Positions 36,815 through 44,997 of a stretch of 64,000 nucleotides of DNA are shown one piece after another. Source of the stretch: Fibrobacteria bacterium (GTDB lineage Bacteria > Fibrobacterota > Fibrobacteria > UBA11236); the NCBI GenBank assembly GCA_025360005.1, contig JANYDA010000052.1, positions 1-64,000 of the forward strand, given 5' to 3'. The number at the start of each line of letters is the position of its first letter. Position 1 is the stretch's first letter. A model generated the notes under the pieces. The model did no database searches. It was given only the letters and a program-made list of their open reading frames with translations, and was not told the origin of the DNA. Both the position numbers and the translations under genes were made by a program.

Positions 36815-37963
36815 ATGGCCAGGATAAACCCATCCCTCCCTTTCCTCATAGCCGTCGCGTTGATGGCCCTCGCCGCCCCAGGTAGCCTGGCCGTTACCGA
36901 GGCATGCGGCACTTTCACCTTGGCCACGGAATGGACCGCTAAGGAATCGCCTTACCTGGTCACCGGCGATATCTTCATCCCCGCCTCCTCGCGATTGCGG
37001 ATAGGTCCCGGCGTCATCGTCCACTTCGCCAAGCCGCGCCCGTGCGCGGCCGAAAAGAACGGCAAGAAATCGCCGGAAATCGAACAGGCCGATTGGGCCG
37101 ACTCGGCCTATTCCGGCATCAAGGCCGAAGGCACTTTCTATGTGCTGGGCACGGAAGATCAACCGGTGCTGTTCGAACCGGAGCAACCCAAGCCCGGCGC
37201 AGTGGGCTGGGACGGCATCCGCCTTACCGGGCAGCAGGCCGGAGCCGCCGAGATCAGTTTCGCGGTTTTCCGCGGCGCCAACCAGGCCGTCACCGTGGAC
37301 CGGGCCGGCTTCGCCATCCACCATTGCCTGTTCGAGGGCAACAACACGGGCCTGTTCACCGGCCTGCGCGGCGACGTGGCCGTGGTCAATTGCGATTTCA
37401 TCGGCAACTTCAGCGCCGGCATCGTCATCCGCAAGGGCGGGCCGCGCATGGCCAACAACATCTTCGCGGGCAACCGCTCCTACGGCATCTGGGCGGACGG
37501 CCGCCCCGCCGTCCAGGCTTGGAACAACGCCTTCTGGGACAACCGCGAGGAAGCCTGCTACAAATGCCCATATGCCTTGCTGGAACCTTCCCGGGTGAAC
37601 GCGGACAAAGACTCCTGCGACCGCTTCGGCAATCTGATCGCGGACCCCGTGTTCATCGGCTCCGCCAGCTACGACGCGGCCAGGGAAGCGGACGTGCATA
37701 CCGATACGCCGGCGCATCTGATCAAGGACGAGAAGATGGCGCAGTTGGAAGCGGACGCGAGAGAGAAAGCGGAGAAAGAGGCCAAGGGAAAGAAGAAAAA
37801 GGAATATACGCCCGTGGGCAAAGGCCCATACCTGCTTTCGCAATATTCCAAGCTGGTTAACGCGGGGAAATCCGGCCGCGAATTCCGGGACAGGGACGGC
37901 ACCGCGAACGATATCGGCATGCATGGCGGACCCATGGGACGCATCACCTCCGACCCCTTCTGA
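36815..37963 (+). CDS. Secreted parallel beta-helix protein
   Basis: A 382-residue exported protein: signal peptide about 1-25 (LPFLIAVALMALAAPGSLA). Repeated beta-helix coils follow, such as DIFIPASSRLRIGPGVIVHF, GDVAVVNCDFIGNFSAGIVI and RMANNIFAGNRSYGIW. This is the right-handed helix pattern of pectate-lyase-like and NosD-like proteins. Near the C-terminus a strongly charged Lys/Glu/Ala stretch (about 310-345) interrupts the fold. No catalytic residues can be assigned, so it may bind or modify a polysaccharide. The ATG at 36815 starts the signal peptide; the frame from 36749 adds an unlikely N-terminus. Confidence 0.7.
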   Translation: MARINPSLPFLIAVALMALAAPGSLAVTEACGTFTLATEWTAKESPYLVTGDIFIPASSRLRIGPGVIVHFAKPRPCAAEKNGKKSPEIEQADWADSAYSGIKAEGTFYVLGTEDQPVLFEPEQPKPGAVGWDGIRLTGQQAGAAEISFAVFRGANQAVTVDRAGFAIHHCLFEGNNTGLFTGLRGDVAVVNCDFIGNFSAGIVIRKGGPRMANNIFAGNRSYGIWADGRPAVQAWNNAFWDNREEACYKCPYALLEPSRVNADKDSCDRFGNLIADPVFIGSASYDAAREADVHTDTPAHLIKDEKMAQLEADAREKAEKEAKGKKKKEYTPVGKGPYLLSQYSKLVNAGKSGREFRDRDGTANDIGMHGGPMGRITSDPF

Positions 37964-38140
37964 GCGCCGCCACGAGTATGATGTGGCGCCGATCACGGCC
38001 CTCGGCCGAATCTTCCCAAGCGGGCCTCGAAATCCTCCAATCCGCGCCGGGACGGGCCTTGCCGGTTCGGCCCGCTCCCGCTACAATGGAAGCGGGACAT
38101 CCGGCTTCCGGCCCCGGAAGCCGCGTCTTATCGGAGGCGT

Positions 38141-38359
38141 ATGGAAATCGGCAGCTCTACATCGTCCGTGCAAGGAATCCAGAACGCCTTCGCCGCCAAC
38201 GAGGCGCGCGCCAAACGCATCGCCCAGCCCGATGGCGGCCCCCAATTCGAGAAGGACATGGCCGAGCTTCCTTCCGACAAGGACAATGTGGGTTTCAACG
38301 TGAAAGCCTTGAAGACCAAGGATCAGATGTTGGGGACTTTGCTCGATATGGTGGGCTGA
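38141..38359 (+). CDS. Small protein resembling a flagellar rod C-terminal domain
   Basis: A 72-residue protein. The N-terminus SSTSSVQGIQNAFAANEARAKRIA resembles the start of flagellar rod and hook proteins. The last 20 residues (VGFNVKALKTKDQMLGTLLD) closely match the pattern of the FlgC/FlgG C-terminal coiled coil (N-V-K-x-I-x-T-A-D-E-M-x-G-T-L-L-D). The whole middle of a rod protein is missing. It could be a miniature rod-like protein or a remnant. No other flagellar gene is present. The family similarity is from memory of motifs, not a database search. Confidence 0.6.
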   Translation: MEIGSSTSSVQGIQNAFAANEARAKRIAQPDGGPQFEKDMAELPSDKDNVGFNVKALKTKDQMLGTLLDMVG

Positions 38360-38451
38360 GAAACAAGTAGCTGAACTTCACGTTCCTGTTTCTATTAATA
38401 CTTTGCAATGAGATGACGGCAATCAAAACCTCTTCATCATCGTAGTTTTGA
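38360..38451. other. Left edge of the AT-richer CRISPR island
   Basis: Base composition falls sharply from the GC-rich left side (up to about 38360) to AT-richer sequence here. No gene. GTTTC at 38388 followed by TGAGATGACGGC near 38410 weakly recalls the array repeat but could be chance. Confidence 0.35.
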
Positions 38452-38482
38452 ATTTCAACCTAGACCTCAAGGAAGGGACGAG
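38452..38482 (-). repeat. Possible decayed ancestral CRISPR repeat
   Basis: Exactly 62 bp before the degenerate terminal repeat (31 for a repeat plus 31 for a spacer), this 31-bp stretch matches the consensus at 18 of 31 positions ungapped. Matches include TTTCAAC near the start and CGA near the end. It shares three of the substitutions (positions 23, 25 and 27) with the degenerate repeat at 38514. The match is modest and this is an inference. Confidence 0.35.
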
Positions 38483-38513
38483 GATGTTCATCCAAACCTT
38501 CAAGGTCAAAACA

Positions 38514-39309
38514 GTTTCGATTCACGCTCCCGCGAAGGAACGACCTGGGAATAAAACTCTTCTACTTCCCCATCGTTTCAACTCACGCCCCCGTGAGGAG
38601 GCGACCCATCCGCGCCCAGGACCAGGCGTTTTCAAGTGCGTTTCAACTCACGCCCCCGTGAGGAGGCGACCACCGATTATATTTTGCAGCTCTTGGCAGT
38701 AGGAAGTTTCAACTCACGCCCCCGTGAGGAGGCGACCCGGCCTGTGCGACAAAGCAAGGCGTGATCGAGGTTTCAACTCACGCCCCCGTGAGGAGGCGAC
38801 GCCTTCTTAGCCAGGTGGATTCCGTTTGGACTGTTTCAACTCACGCCCCCGTGAGGAGGCGACGCATATGGCTCGCTGGAGTACGATCTGACCTGGTTTC
38901 AACTCACGCCCCCGTGAGGAGGCGACACAGGCTGATCTCTCCGATGACCTGAAGCCGTATGTTTCAACTCACGCCCCCGTGAGGAGGCGACCCATGATTG
39001 TGCGGCAAGGAGTAGGATATAAAGTTTCAACTCACGCCCCCGTGAGGAGGCGACGCGTGTTGGCGGGGGCTTACCTCTGCTACACCGGTTTCAACTCACG
39101 CCCCCGTGAGGAGGCGACGTTGCGGCTGGGGAAATCATCCAGCAGGACGACGTTTCAACTCACGCCCCCGTGAGGAGGCGACCGCCACGCCATGCGCTTC
39201 GTGCCCGAGGAGAAGTTTCAACTCACGCCCCCGTGAGGAGGCGACTTTGGGCCGCTCGGAGGCCACAATTTTGGCCATGTTTCAACTCACGCCCCCGTGA
39301 GGAGGCGAC
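38514..39309 (-). CRISPR. Type I-C CRISPR array, 13 repeats and 12 spacers
   Basis: Repeats of 31 bp begin at 38514, 38575, 38640, 38706, 38770, 38833, 38896, 38961, 39024, 39088, 39152, 39215 and 39279. On the plus strand they begin GTTTCAACTCACG and end GAGGAGGCGAC. The crRNA sense is the minus strand, so that the repeat reads GTCGC...GAAAC, as in I-C systems. Twelve copies are identical. The leader-distal copy at 38514 has eight substitutions, all transitions. The stem CTCACG/CGTGAG around CCCC is preserved in it by one compensatory pair and one G-U wobble in RNA. Spacers are 32-35 bp, except the first (38545-38574), which is 30 bp. The leader-proximal end is at 39309. Confidence 0.97.
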
Positions 39310-39490
39310 CGCGTAGCATTATAATAACGGCAGAATAGAGGCATCCGAATAGTTAATCGCTACACGTCTTCAATTTTAAAAGAAGAGGATGGTTTTTGGA
39401 AGATAATATTATCAAAGAACGCGAATTTTCTTTGAAAATCGCATCGCTAGCCCCGGGTACAATCAATGGAGTTATAGGTTAGCGATAAGG
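39310..39490 (-). promoter_or_regulatory. CRISPR leader
   Basis: An AT-rich gene-free stretch between cas2 and the newest repeat, the normal position of an I-C leader. TATAAT in crRNA sense lies at 39323-39318, about eight bases from the first repeat, without a clear -35. A perfect 12-bp palindrome GATAATATTATC sits at 39402-39413, and CAAAGAA/TTCTTTG inverted arms follow at about 39413-39435. These could be sites for leader recognition by host factors, which is inference. Confidence 0.6.
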
Positions 39491-39781
39491 CTAGACCATG
39501 ATCAATGCACCCAGATCCGGTGGCACTTTCGCACCATGATGCTCCACTTTACGTTCCCAATTTGATCCCAAAAAATAGAATCGCAGACTATCCTCTTCCT
39601 TTTTCACAATATCGAAAAGGCGGGTTTTCAAAACTTCCCAACGTGCCGGATCAACATTGCATTCGAATACGGAATTCTGTACCCGAATCCCGAAATCCTC
39701 GCATGCTTTGGCCGTTTTCCTGAGACGCTTGCGGCCGGCTCGGCTTGTGGTCGAAACATCATAGCTGACCAATACCATCAT
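39491..39781 (-). CDS. cas2: CRISPR-associated endonuclease Cas2
   Basis: A 96-residue ferredoxin-like protein that forms the adaptation complex with Cas1. It opens MMVLVSYDVS, with the conserved Asp at position 8. FGIRVQNSVFECNVD and LRFYFLGSNWERKVEHHG are the typical Cas2 strands of I-C systems. The frame opens with TTG at 39793, but the GGAGG embedded there precedes ATG 39781 by five bases, so I used 39781 (39778 is possible). Two bases separate it from the cas1 stop. It is the last gene before the leader. Confidence 0.95.
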   Translation of the reverse strand: MMVLVSYDVSTTSRAGRKRLRKTAKACEDFGIRVQNSVFECNVDPARWEVLKTRLFDIVKKEEDSLRFYFLGSNWERKVEHHGAKVPPDLGALIMV

Positions 39782-39783
39782 CC

Positions 39784-40818
39784 TTACCTCCAAAGAAATG
39801 CAGGATAGAATTCGAGATCACCGCGAATGTGGCGTGCCAATAACCGGGCTTGGGCCAGAAAGCAAAGTCCGATCTCCAGCTCTTCCTCCAAAAACGGATG
39901 ATGTATGACTTCTCGTTTCCTTTTCTGGAGGGCCGCCAGAACTGTCTTTCTGGTTTCCACCGTCATCTCGACTTCCGAGGAAGGCTGAACGGTAAAGCCC
40001 TTAACATCCACCTGACGAAGGTTGACCAAACTCAAAACCAGCCGATCCGCAAACGAAGCGCGGAACTCCTCCATCATGTCCAAAGCCAAGGAAGGTCTCC
40101 CCGGTCGGTCCACGTGAAGGCATCCGACATAAGGATCCAGTCCCACGGACTCCAAAGCGGAACGCATATCCATTGCCAGGATGGAATAAACGAAAGACAG
40201 CAACGCATTTATCCGATCCAAAGGCGGCCGACGACTACGATTATGAAAGCGGAATTCAGCGCCAGAAACCAAAATCATTGCATCAAAAACGGAAAAATAC
40301 GCCTCAGCTGCATCTCCTTCAATTCCGCGAAGGGAATCTATGGCATCCGTTTTACGGGCCATGATTAGGCAATTTTCCATCCTAAGCAAAATGGATTCGA
40401 TTTCAGCAAGGCGAGATGACTCCTGGTGGTTGCGCGAGAAGCGCAGTAAGGTTGCCCGTTGGTTTTGGATCTTGGCCGCAACAAAACATCGGGCGATCTC
40501 CAAAGACCTCGGCTGCGAGTCCGCAATGCGGTATTGCTCGCGGCGCAGAAGTACATTTCCATGCACCGGTCCCGTCAAACGAGCCATAAAACGCCCATTC
40601 CCGTTGAGATACGAAACGGTCACTCCTTCGCGCGCGCAATGCTCGGTCAACTGAGGCGATACACCTATGTCAAACCCGAAACAGACGATTTCACCAATCG
40701 CATGCAATGGAAACTGCGCCACCTTTTCGCGATCTTTTCGAACCGTGATCGCTTCTCCATCTTTATGGAGATAGGCGCCTTCCAAAGTCATGTAGAGGGT
40801 ATTTCTCACATGTTTCAT
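39784..40818 (-). CDS. cas1: CRISPR-associated endonuclease Cas1
   Basis: The integrase of spacer acquisition; 344 residues, normal for type I-C. It starts MKHVRNTLYM, has GIEGDAAEAYF with the catalytic Glu of the E-G-x-A-A motif, and GCLHVDRPGRPSLALDMMEEFR carrying the conserved His and Asp. The start is ATG 40818, overlapping the cas4 stop (ATGA), which fits coupled translation. The longer frame to 40896 would lie inside cas4. Confidence 0.97.
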   Translation of the reverse strand: MKHVRNTLYMTLEGAYLHKDGEAITVRKDREKVAQFPLHAIGEIVCFGFDIGVSPQLTEHCAREGVTVSYLNGNGRFMARLTGPVHGNVLLRREQYRIADSQPRSLEIARCFVAAKIQNQRATLLRFSRNHQESSRLAEIESILLRMENCLIMARKTDAIDSLRGIEGDAAEAYFSVFDAMILVSGAEFRFHNRSRRPPLDRINALLSFVYSILAMDMRSALESVGLDPYVGCLHVDRPGRPSLALDMMEEFRASFADRLVLSLVNLRQVDVKGFTVQPSSEVEMTVETRKTVLAALQKRKREVIHHPFLEEELEIGLCFLAQARLLARHIRGDLEFYPAFLWR

Positions 40819-41474
40819 CCCAAAAGCTCCCTTCGATACTCCTTCATCTTGAAATCCGATGGGCTTTTGGGTTGGCAAATTCCAATTAAAGAGCATGATC
40901 TACAGCCGCGCATCCAAACGGCAGGTGGGAGCCGGCGCGAATGTATCATGGCGTCAAAGGCAGTAATCATTTCCAGCGTGCGGTTACGAAGAGCGTCATC
41001 AAATACCACTTCATCGCGACGACGGATCTTGCCATAGAAAATCGATCCCTCGGTTATTGTGGTATTAGTCATCTCTTCAAGGCACATGGCCTGCGCGCAA
41101 AGTTGGATCCTGTCGCAATCGTCCCCTTTCGGCTCCCCGCGCTTAAATTCCACCGGACGGATCACCCAATCACCGCTCAACCCAAGGAATTTCGCCGAGT
41201 CCGGAGCGTCTCCCACTTTTTCGACCTCAACCACGTCCAGGCGTCCATACAATTGCAACCTCAATGATTGGACCCGCACTCCCGAAAACTGCCGGATTCC
41301 CCGTCGGAATTCGCGATATCCTTCATCCACGCGCTCATGAAGCGTCCTGCCTTCGGCAGTGCGTTGATTTTCTTCCCAAGCTTGATCGAGATGAATAAGC
41401 CCAGCTTGGCGAGGGCAAAAGGCCATGTGTTGGAGGGCAGAAATAGGATGCAAGTCCTCGTCGTTAGGTTGCAT
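40815..41474 (-). CDS. cas4: CRISPR-associated exonuclease Cas4
   Basis: A RecB-family nuclease of 219 residues with an iron-sulfur cluster, trimming prespacers and helping select PAM-adjacent ones. Nuclease residues: D80 in GRLD, E109 and K111 in VEFKRG, Q124 after CDRIQ. Cluster cysteines: C20 (AFCPRQ), C191, C194 and C200 (CRSCSLIGIC). GAGG lies about six bases before ATG 41474. It overlaps cas1 by four bases and follows the Bro-N gene after 40 bp, so it is in the same operon. Confidence 0.96.
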   Translation of the reverse strand: MQPNDEDLHPISALQHMAFCPRQAGLIHLDQAWEENQRTAEGRTLHERVDEGYREFRRGIRQFSGVRVQSLRLQLYGRLDVVEVEKVGDAPDSAKFLGLSGDWVIRPVEFKRGEPKGDDCDRIQLCAQAMCLEEMTNTTITEGSIFYGKIRRRDEVVFDDALRNRTLEMITAFDAMIHSRRLPPAVWMRGCRSCSLIGICQPKSPSDFKMKEYRRELLG

Positions 41475-41514
41475 AACAGTCCTCTAAGGTGCGCACCCGG
41501 TTGGCGCACTATTA

Positions 41515-42348
41515 CTACTCCTTCGGCTTTGCCAAACGTCGCTTCGGTTTATCAGGAAGAAAATTCCCGGAGGACACTATTTTTCTTCCCGTCCGCCCCT
41601 CCAGTTCCTTGCGAGCTTTTCCGGCAACCGATCCGCCTTCACGCGCGGCTTCCCGACTTTCCACGAACCCCTTTGTGTCCCGGACTCTTGTAATCTCGGT
41701 CGTTGCAGCTTCACCTAACATGCTGAAAATCAATTCAAGATCGTTCATATGATCCCGAAGGTTTTCCCGCTTGATTCCCTTAACCCGCTTATACTCGGTG
41801 GGCGTAATACCAAAAGCCGCTTTGGAAATTTCCGCCGTCAGGATGGCGTAGTCGCGGTCTTCGCGGATTCCCCGATTCTTCCACTCATCGGTCAACTCCT
41901 CCCGGATGGTGATTGACCGCATGCGTTTTTCGACCCAGTCATCCGGATACCCCTTCGCTTTATATAATGCACGCGTGCGCTTGGTCGCCCTTTCCGGATC
42001 CTCGATTTCCTGAATCCGTTCATACCCAACCTTGGCCAACCATTTCTTGAATGGCTCGGCCTTTGGTGATGGGATACTCTGGATAATCCGAAAAATACCT
42101 TCCGTATTGGCGCATCCTAACATCTGGGGTCCGCCAAAAGTTTGAATAGTAAGGGGAGGTACAAGCTGTACCCACCCTTTATTCAATTCCGGGTCTCGTG
42201 AGCGCATTTTCTTGAGATACTGGCGAGGATCAACGCTATCAGTCAAAGCAGCCGCTACATCCTGAACGACGAAGAACCATTCCCCCTGATGCAGGGTTTT
42301 GCGGATTGATTTGCCTCGGAACAAGGCTATATGAACTGTATCTGTCAT
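41515..42348 (-). CDS. Bro-N / DinD-like protein embedded in the cas operon
   Basis: A 277-residue protein, not a standard I-C component. Residues 1-105 look like the BRO family N-terminal domain found in phage antirepressors: IALFRGKSIRKTLHQGEWFF, DVAAALTDSVDPRQYLKKMR, then MLGCANTEGIFRIIQSIPSP. Residues 160-220 (RDYAILTAEISKAAFGITPTEY, then NLRDHMNDLELIFSMLGEAA) resemble DinD, a DNA-damage-inducible protein. The basic C-terminus ends LAKPKE. It begins two bases after the cas7 stop and lies 40 bp before cas4, so it should be cotranscribed. Possible roles: a regulator of the system, an SOS-linked accessory or a passenger from a phage. Family assignment is from motif memory. Confidence 0.75.
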   Translation of the reverse strand: MTDTVHIALFRGKSIRKTLHQGEWFFVVQDVAAALTDSVDPRQYLKKMRSRDPELNKGWVQLVPPLTIQTFGGPQMLGCANTEGIFRIIQSIPSPKAEPFKKWLAKVGYERIQEIEDPERATKRTRALYKAKGYPDDWVEKRMRSITIREELTDEWKNRGIREDRDYAILTAEISKAAFGITPTEYKRVKGIKRENLRDHMNDLELIFSMLGEAATTEITRVRDTKGFVESREAAREGGSVAGKARKELEGRTGRKIVSSGNFLPDKPKRRLAKPKE

Positions 42349-42350
42349 AT

Positions 42351-43265
42351 TCAGACTTTTCGAATGATTTTTATGCCTTCCGGCAGGTTATTTTCATCGA
42401 CGGAAACCTCATAATCCCTGTAGGAACGGGCAGGGCCTTTGGAATCAGCCTTTCTTTTGATTTGCACCCGTTCAAACAAGGTATGAGCCGCAGCATTACC
42501 TAATGCTGTACCGTGTTCAAAAACGATCAAACCCCGAGTAGACATTAAGCCGCGCGCGGCTGAGCGATCGTGCTCAAACATATTTTGAAGCGCACTCCAG
42601 AAAAGGTTCAAGTCATCATTTGAAAAGCCGGTTTGATTTGCCAAGTGCGCCGAAATGAATCCATGAGAGCAATATAAACCATAGGGGATGGTGAATTTCC
42701 GACCCATAGTACGATTGTCACCACCTTGGGCCTCGGCTTCTTTCTCTGTTGCAACGGCCATACGGGTGATACTGTGTTCCAAAGTAATTACAGGCTCTAC
42801 GGAGCGCGCAAAAGTCATCTGGATTGGTCCTCGAACTTGACCCGCATTGGCACCGGTGCTCATCACTGCCCCAAATGTGCGAATGTCGAAATATGTTTTA
42901 CACATTTGCACACGCCCCTTTTCAACTTCGCTGCCTTGGGCCTTATTTTTTTCATTTCGCTTTTTGCCATCTTTCGTGTCTTGAGGCTCTTTGTCCAGAT
43001 CTACGCCAATCTCGTTATAAGCTCCAGCAATTTTCTGGTTGAGAATAGATTTCTCTTTAACGAAAATATCGTACGGCGATTTACCCTCTTTGGTCAGCAA
43101 TACATAATTTCTGACTTTTCTCTTGATACAAACATCGGTCACCAATCCCATGCCCGTTTCGGCATCCATGCGAGGCAGGTTTCCTGCATCAGGATCGCCG
43201 TTAGGATTTCCATCTTGAACGTCGAACAACAAGATGAAATCGTATCGCTTGGCAAGCTCGCTCAT
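42351..43265 (-). CDS. cas7c: Cascade backbone protein Cas7c (Csd2)
   Basis: Backbone subunit of the type I-C Cascade, wrapping the crRNA; 304 residues, the normal size. It has [27 protein letters not shown], the Csd2 signature, then [14 protein letters not shown]. Further along come [32 protein letters not shown] and [20 protein letters not shown], all typical of RAMP-type Cas7c. AGGAG lies five bases before ATG. A 22-bp gap separates it from cas8c. The Bro-N gene starts two bases after its stop. Confidence 0.97.
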   Translation of the reverse strand: MSELAKRYDFILLFDVQDGNPNGDPDAGNLPRMDAETGMGLVTDVCIKRKVRNYVLLTKEGKSPYDIFVKEKSILNQKIAGAYNEIGVDLDKEPQDTKDGKKRNEKNKAQGSEVEKGRVQMCKTYFDIRTFGAVMSTGANAGQVRGPIQMTFARSVEPVITLEHSITRMAVATEKEAEAQGGDNRTMGRKFTIPYGLYCSHGFISAHLANQTGFSNDDLNLFWSALQNMFEHDRSAARGLMSTRGLIVFEHGTALGNAAAHTLFERVQIKRKADSKGPARSYRDYEVSVDENNLPEGIKIIRKV

Positions 43266-43287
43266 AAACGCTCCTGGTAGTTAATGA

Positions 43288-44997
43288 TTATTCAGATTTA
43301 TCGGACTTGATGAAAAAAGCTTGCCGCTGATGATAATAGCCTACGGCAAATCGAGCCTGATCTTCCATGGAAAGATGTGCGGGAAGGTCAGGAAGTAAAC
43401 CATTAAAGATTTCACCTAATCTTTTTTCGTGGTTAGTCCGGAAAGCCGGATTTTCAAGCTTGGCCAAGTGATGGTTCTTCAGCTTCAGGAGTTGAGGAAA
43501 TACGCTTATGGGGTTGGAACTAGCAGCGCCATAGTAACGATCTCGAATGGAGGTATTGATCCCCGGTTGCGCGTCTTCTTGGATTTTTTCCAGTGCAGCA
43601 AACAATCGTCCAAGCCGATAGCCCGCATTTACATTAGCGTAGTCGAGAGCCACAATGAGTTCCTCCTCGGTGGTGGTTTTTTGATAGCGAAGTTGGCGAT
43701 TCAGGTATGCCTTAAGGATGGCCGCTTGAATGCGTCTTACGTCCTGTTTCGCCCGAATACGCCTGATGGTTTGCTGCAGAAGCGTGGCCGGATATGGAGT
43801 GCCCGCAAGAATTGATCGCATCACATTTCCAGCCAAATTTGGTGGGATGTTGTCGATCTTGTCTTCTAAAGCGATTGCGGATAGCAGAAAAAAAAGTGCG
43901 TAGCTACCTTTGTCGTTCTTTGGTTGGACTATTTCCAAATCCTGAAAGTGTTGGCGTATTTTTTCGGAAAGCCCTGCAACGGTTCCCGCATGCCAAAAAC
44001 GCACGGAAATTCTGGCTGCATTCGGGGACAACCCGAGTACGAAAAACGGAGTGGCATCGGCCGAAACTCCGGCGCCGGTGGTGGGACTTTTTAACAAGGC
44101 TTCGACAGCTTTTATCCCTTTGTCAGGGTCATCTTTGTCCACGCTCCAGAACGAAAAAAAATGTTCTTCAAAAGGAGTCTTATTCTGGGCCCAAAATACC
44201 GTGGTCGCATCACCGACTTGGACTTTGTTTTTTGAGTCCCGCCCCAGGAGATTGTTCAAAGCCGTGGTATAGGCAAATGTCGCATAATCACTTACTGGAG
44301 AATTGAAGTTTTGATCTTTACCATAAGAACGAAACGCTGGATGATTAAATGAAAGTAGTGAGGCCCCGAAGGACTGTGCGTCTCGCACGCCTTTTATCGA
44401 AGGATGAATTCGTGTGATGGGCGCCAAATTTCCAGTAACCAGGCAAAGATTTTTTTCAACGGAATCCTCCTGAAGTATGATGGATCCCGAAAGGCTTTCA
44501 CAAATAGATACTGATTCAGAACCGTCGATTCTAAAAACAACGTTTCCATTTGAATCGGAGATTTCCTTCCATAGATAGGCATCCTTAGAACTGTCTTCGA
44601 TTTGCTTGACTGGATTGGAATTGAGGAAATGCAAAAGAGCACTTCGATCCGGATGATCGGAAAGATTTTCTTTCACTCTGTCCCGAAATTTGGCATGTCG
44701 CTCGGACACATCATTTCTTGCGCGAGGGTTTGCACCCAATGCGTATTCAATGTTATCCCATAGAAGATTTGATTTAATGCCACTTGCTTTTTTCTCACCC
44801 GCAGGCACAAGGAAAGTACGTGGCCTCCTATCCTTTCCTTCTCCTTCCCTTGTATCCTCCAGCGCCTTAAAATGACCCTCGAGGTCTATTACCACAACAT
44901 AAGGAATTCCCTTCCACTCAAATCCTTCGGGTGCAGTGCCGCTTTCAGGATCTGCTGATTTTCTTTGGTAGTAGTCATATAGAGATTGCAAAATCAT
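43288..44997 (-). CDS. cas8c: Cascade large subunit Cas8c (Csd1)
   Basis: The large subunit of I-C Cascade, which recognises the PAM and recruits Cas3; 569 residues, as expected. It starts MILQSLYDYYQRK, has GFEWKGIPYVVVIDLEG, and later FVLGLSPNAARISVRFWHAG, the most conserved Csd1 block. The C-terminus has YRLGRLFAALEKIQEDAQPG. Internal translation in I-C systems can yield Cas11 from the 3' part of this gene; I did not identify a convincing internal start. ATG 44997 overlaps the cas5c stop (ATGA). Confidence 0.96.
   Translation of the reverse strand: MILQSLYDYYQRKSADPESGTAPEGFEWKGIPYVVVIDLEGHFKALEDTREGEGKDRRPRTFLVPAGEKKASGIKSNLLWDNIEYALGANPRARNDVSERHAKFRDRVKENLSDHPDRSALLHFLNSNPVKQIEDSSKDAYLWKEISDSNGNVVFRIDGSESVSICESLSGSIILQEDSVEKNLCLVTGNLAPITRIHPSIKGVRDAQSFGASLLSFNHPAFRSYGKDQNFNSPVSDYATFAYTTALNNLLGRDSKNKVQVGDATTVFWAQNKTPFEEHFFSFWSVDKDDPDKGIKAVEALLKSPTTGAGVSADATPFFVLGLSPNAARISVRFWHAGTVAGLSEKIRQHFQDLEIVQPKNDKGSYALFFLLSAIALEDKIDNIPPNLAGNVMRSILAGTPYPATLLQQTIRRIRAKQDVRRIQAAILKAYLNRQLRYQKTTTEEELIVALDYANVNAGYRLGRLFAALEKIQEDAQPGINTSIRDRYYGAASSNPISVFPQLLKLKNHHLAKLENPAFRTNHEKRLGEIFNGLLPDLPAHLSMEDQARFAVGYYHQRQAFFIKSDKSE

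Noticed and set aside
37960-37995. GCCAC/GTGGC hairpin after the beta-helix gene
   Set aside because: The stem is short and bulged and no T run follows, so it is not a convincing terminator.
36665-37996. Long minus-strand frame opposite the beta-helix protein
   Set aside because: Antisense shadow; the plus-strand product has a signal peptide and beta-helix coils.
38448-39300. Short plus-strand frames with repeated VSTHAPVRRR-type peptides
   Set aside because: They are translations of the CRISPR repeats and spacers, not genes.
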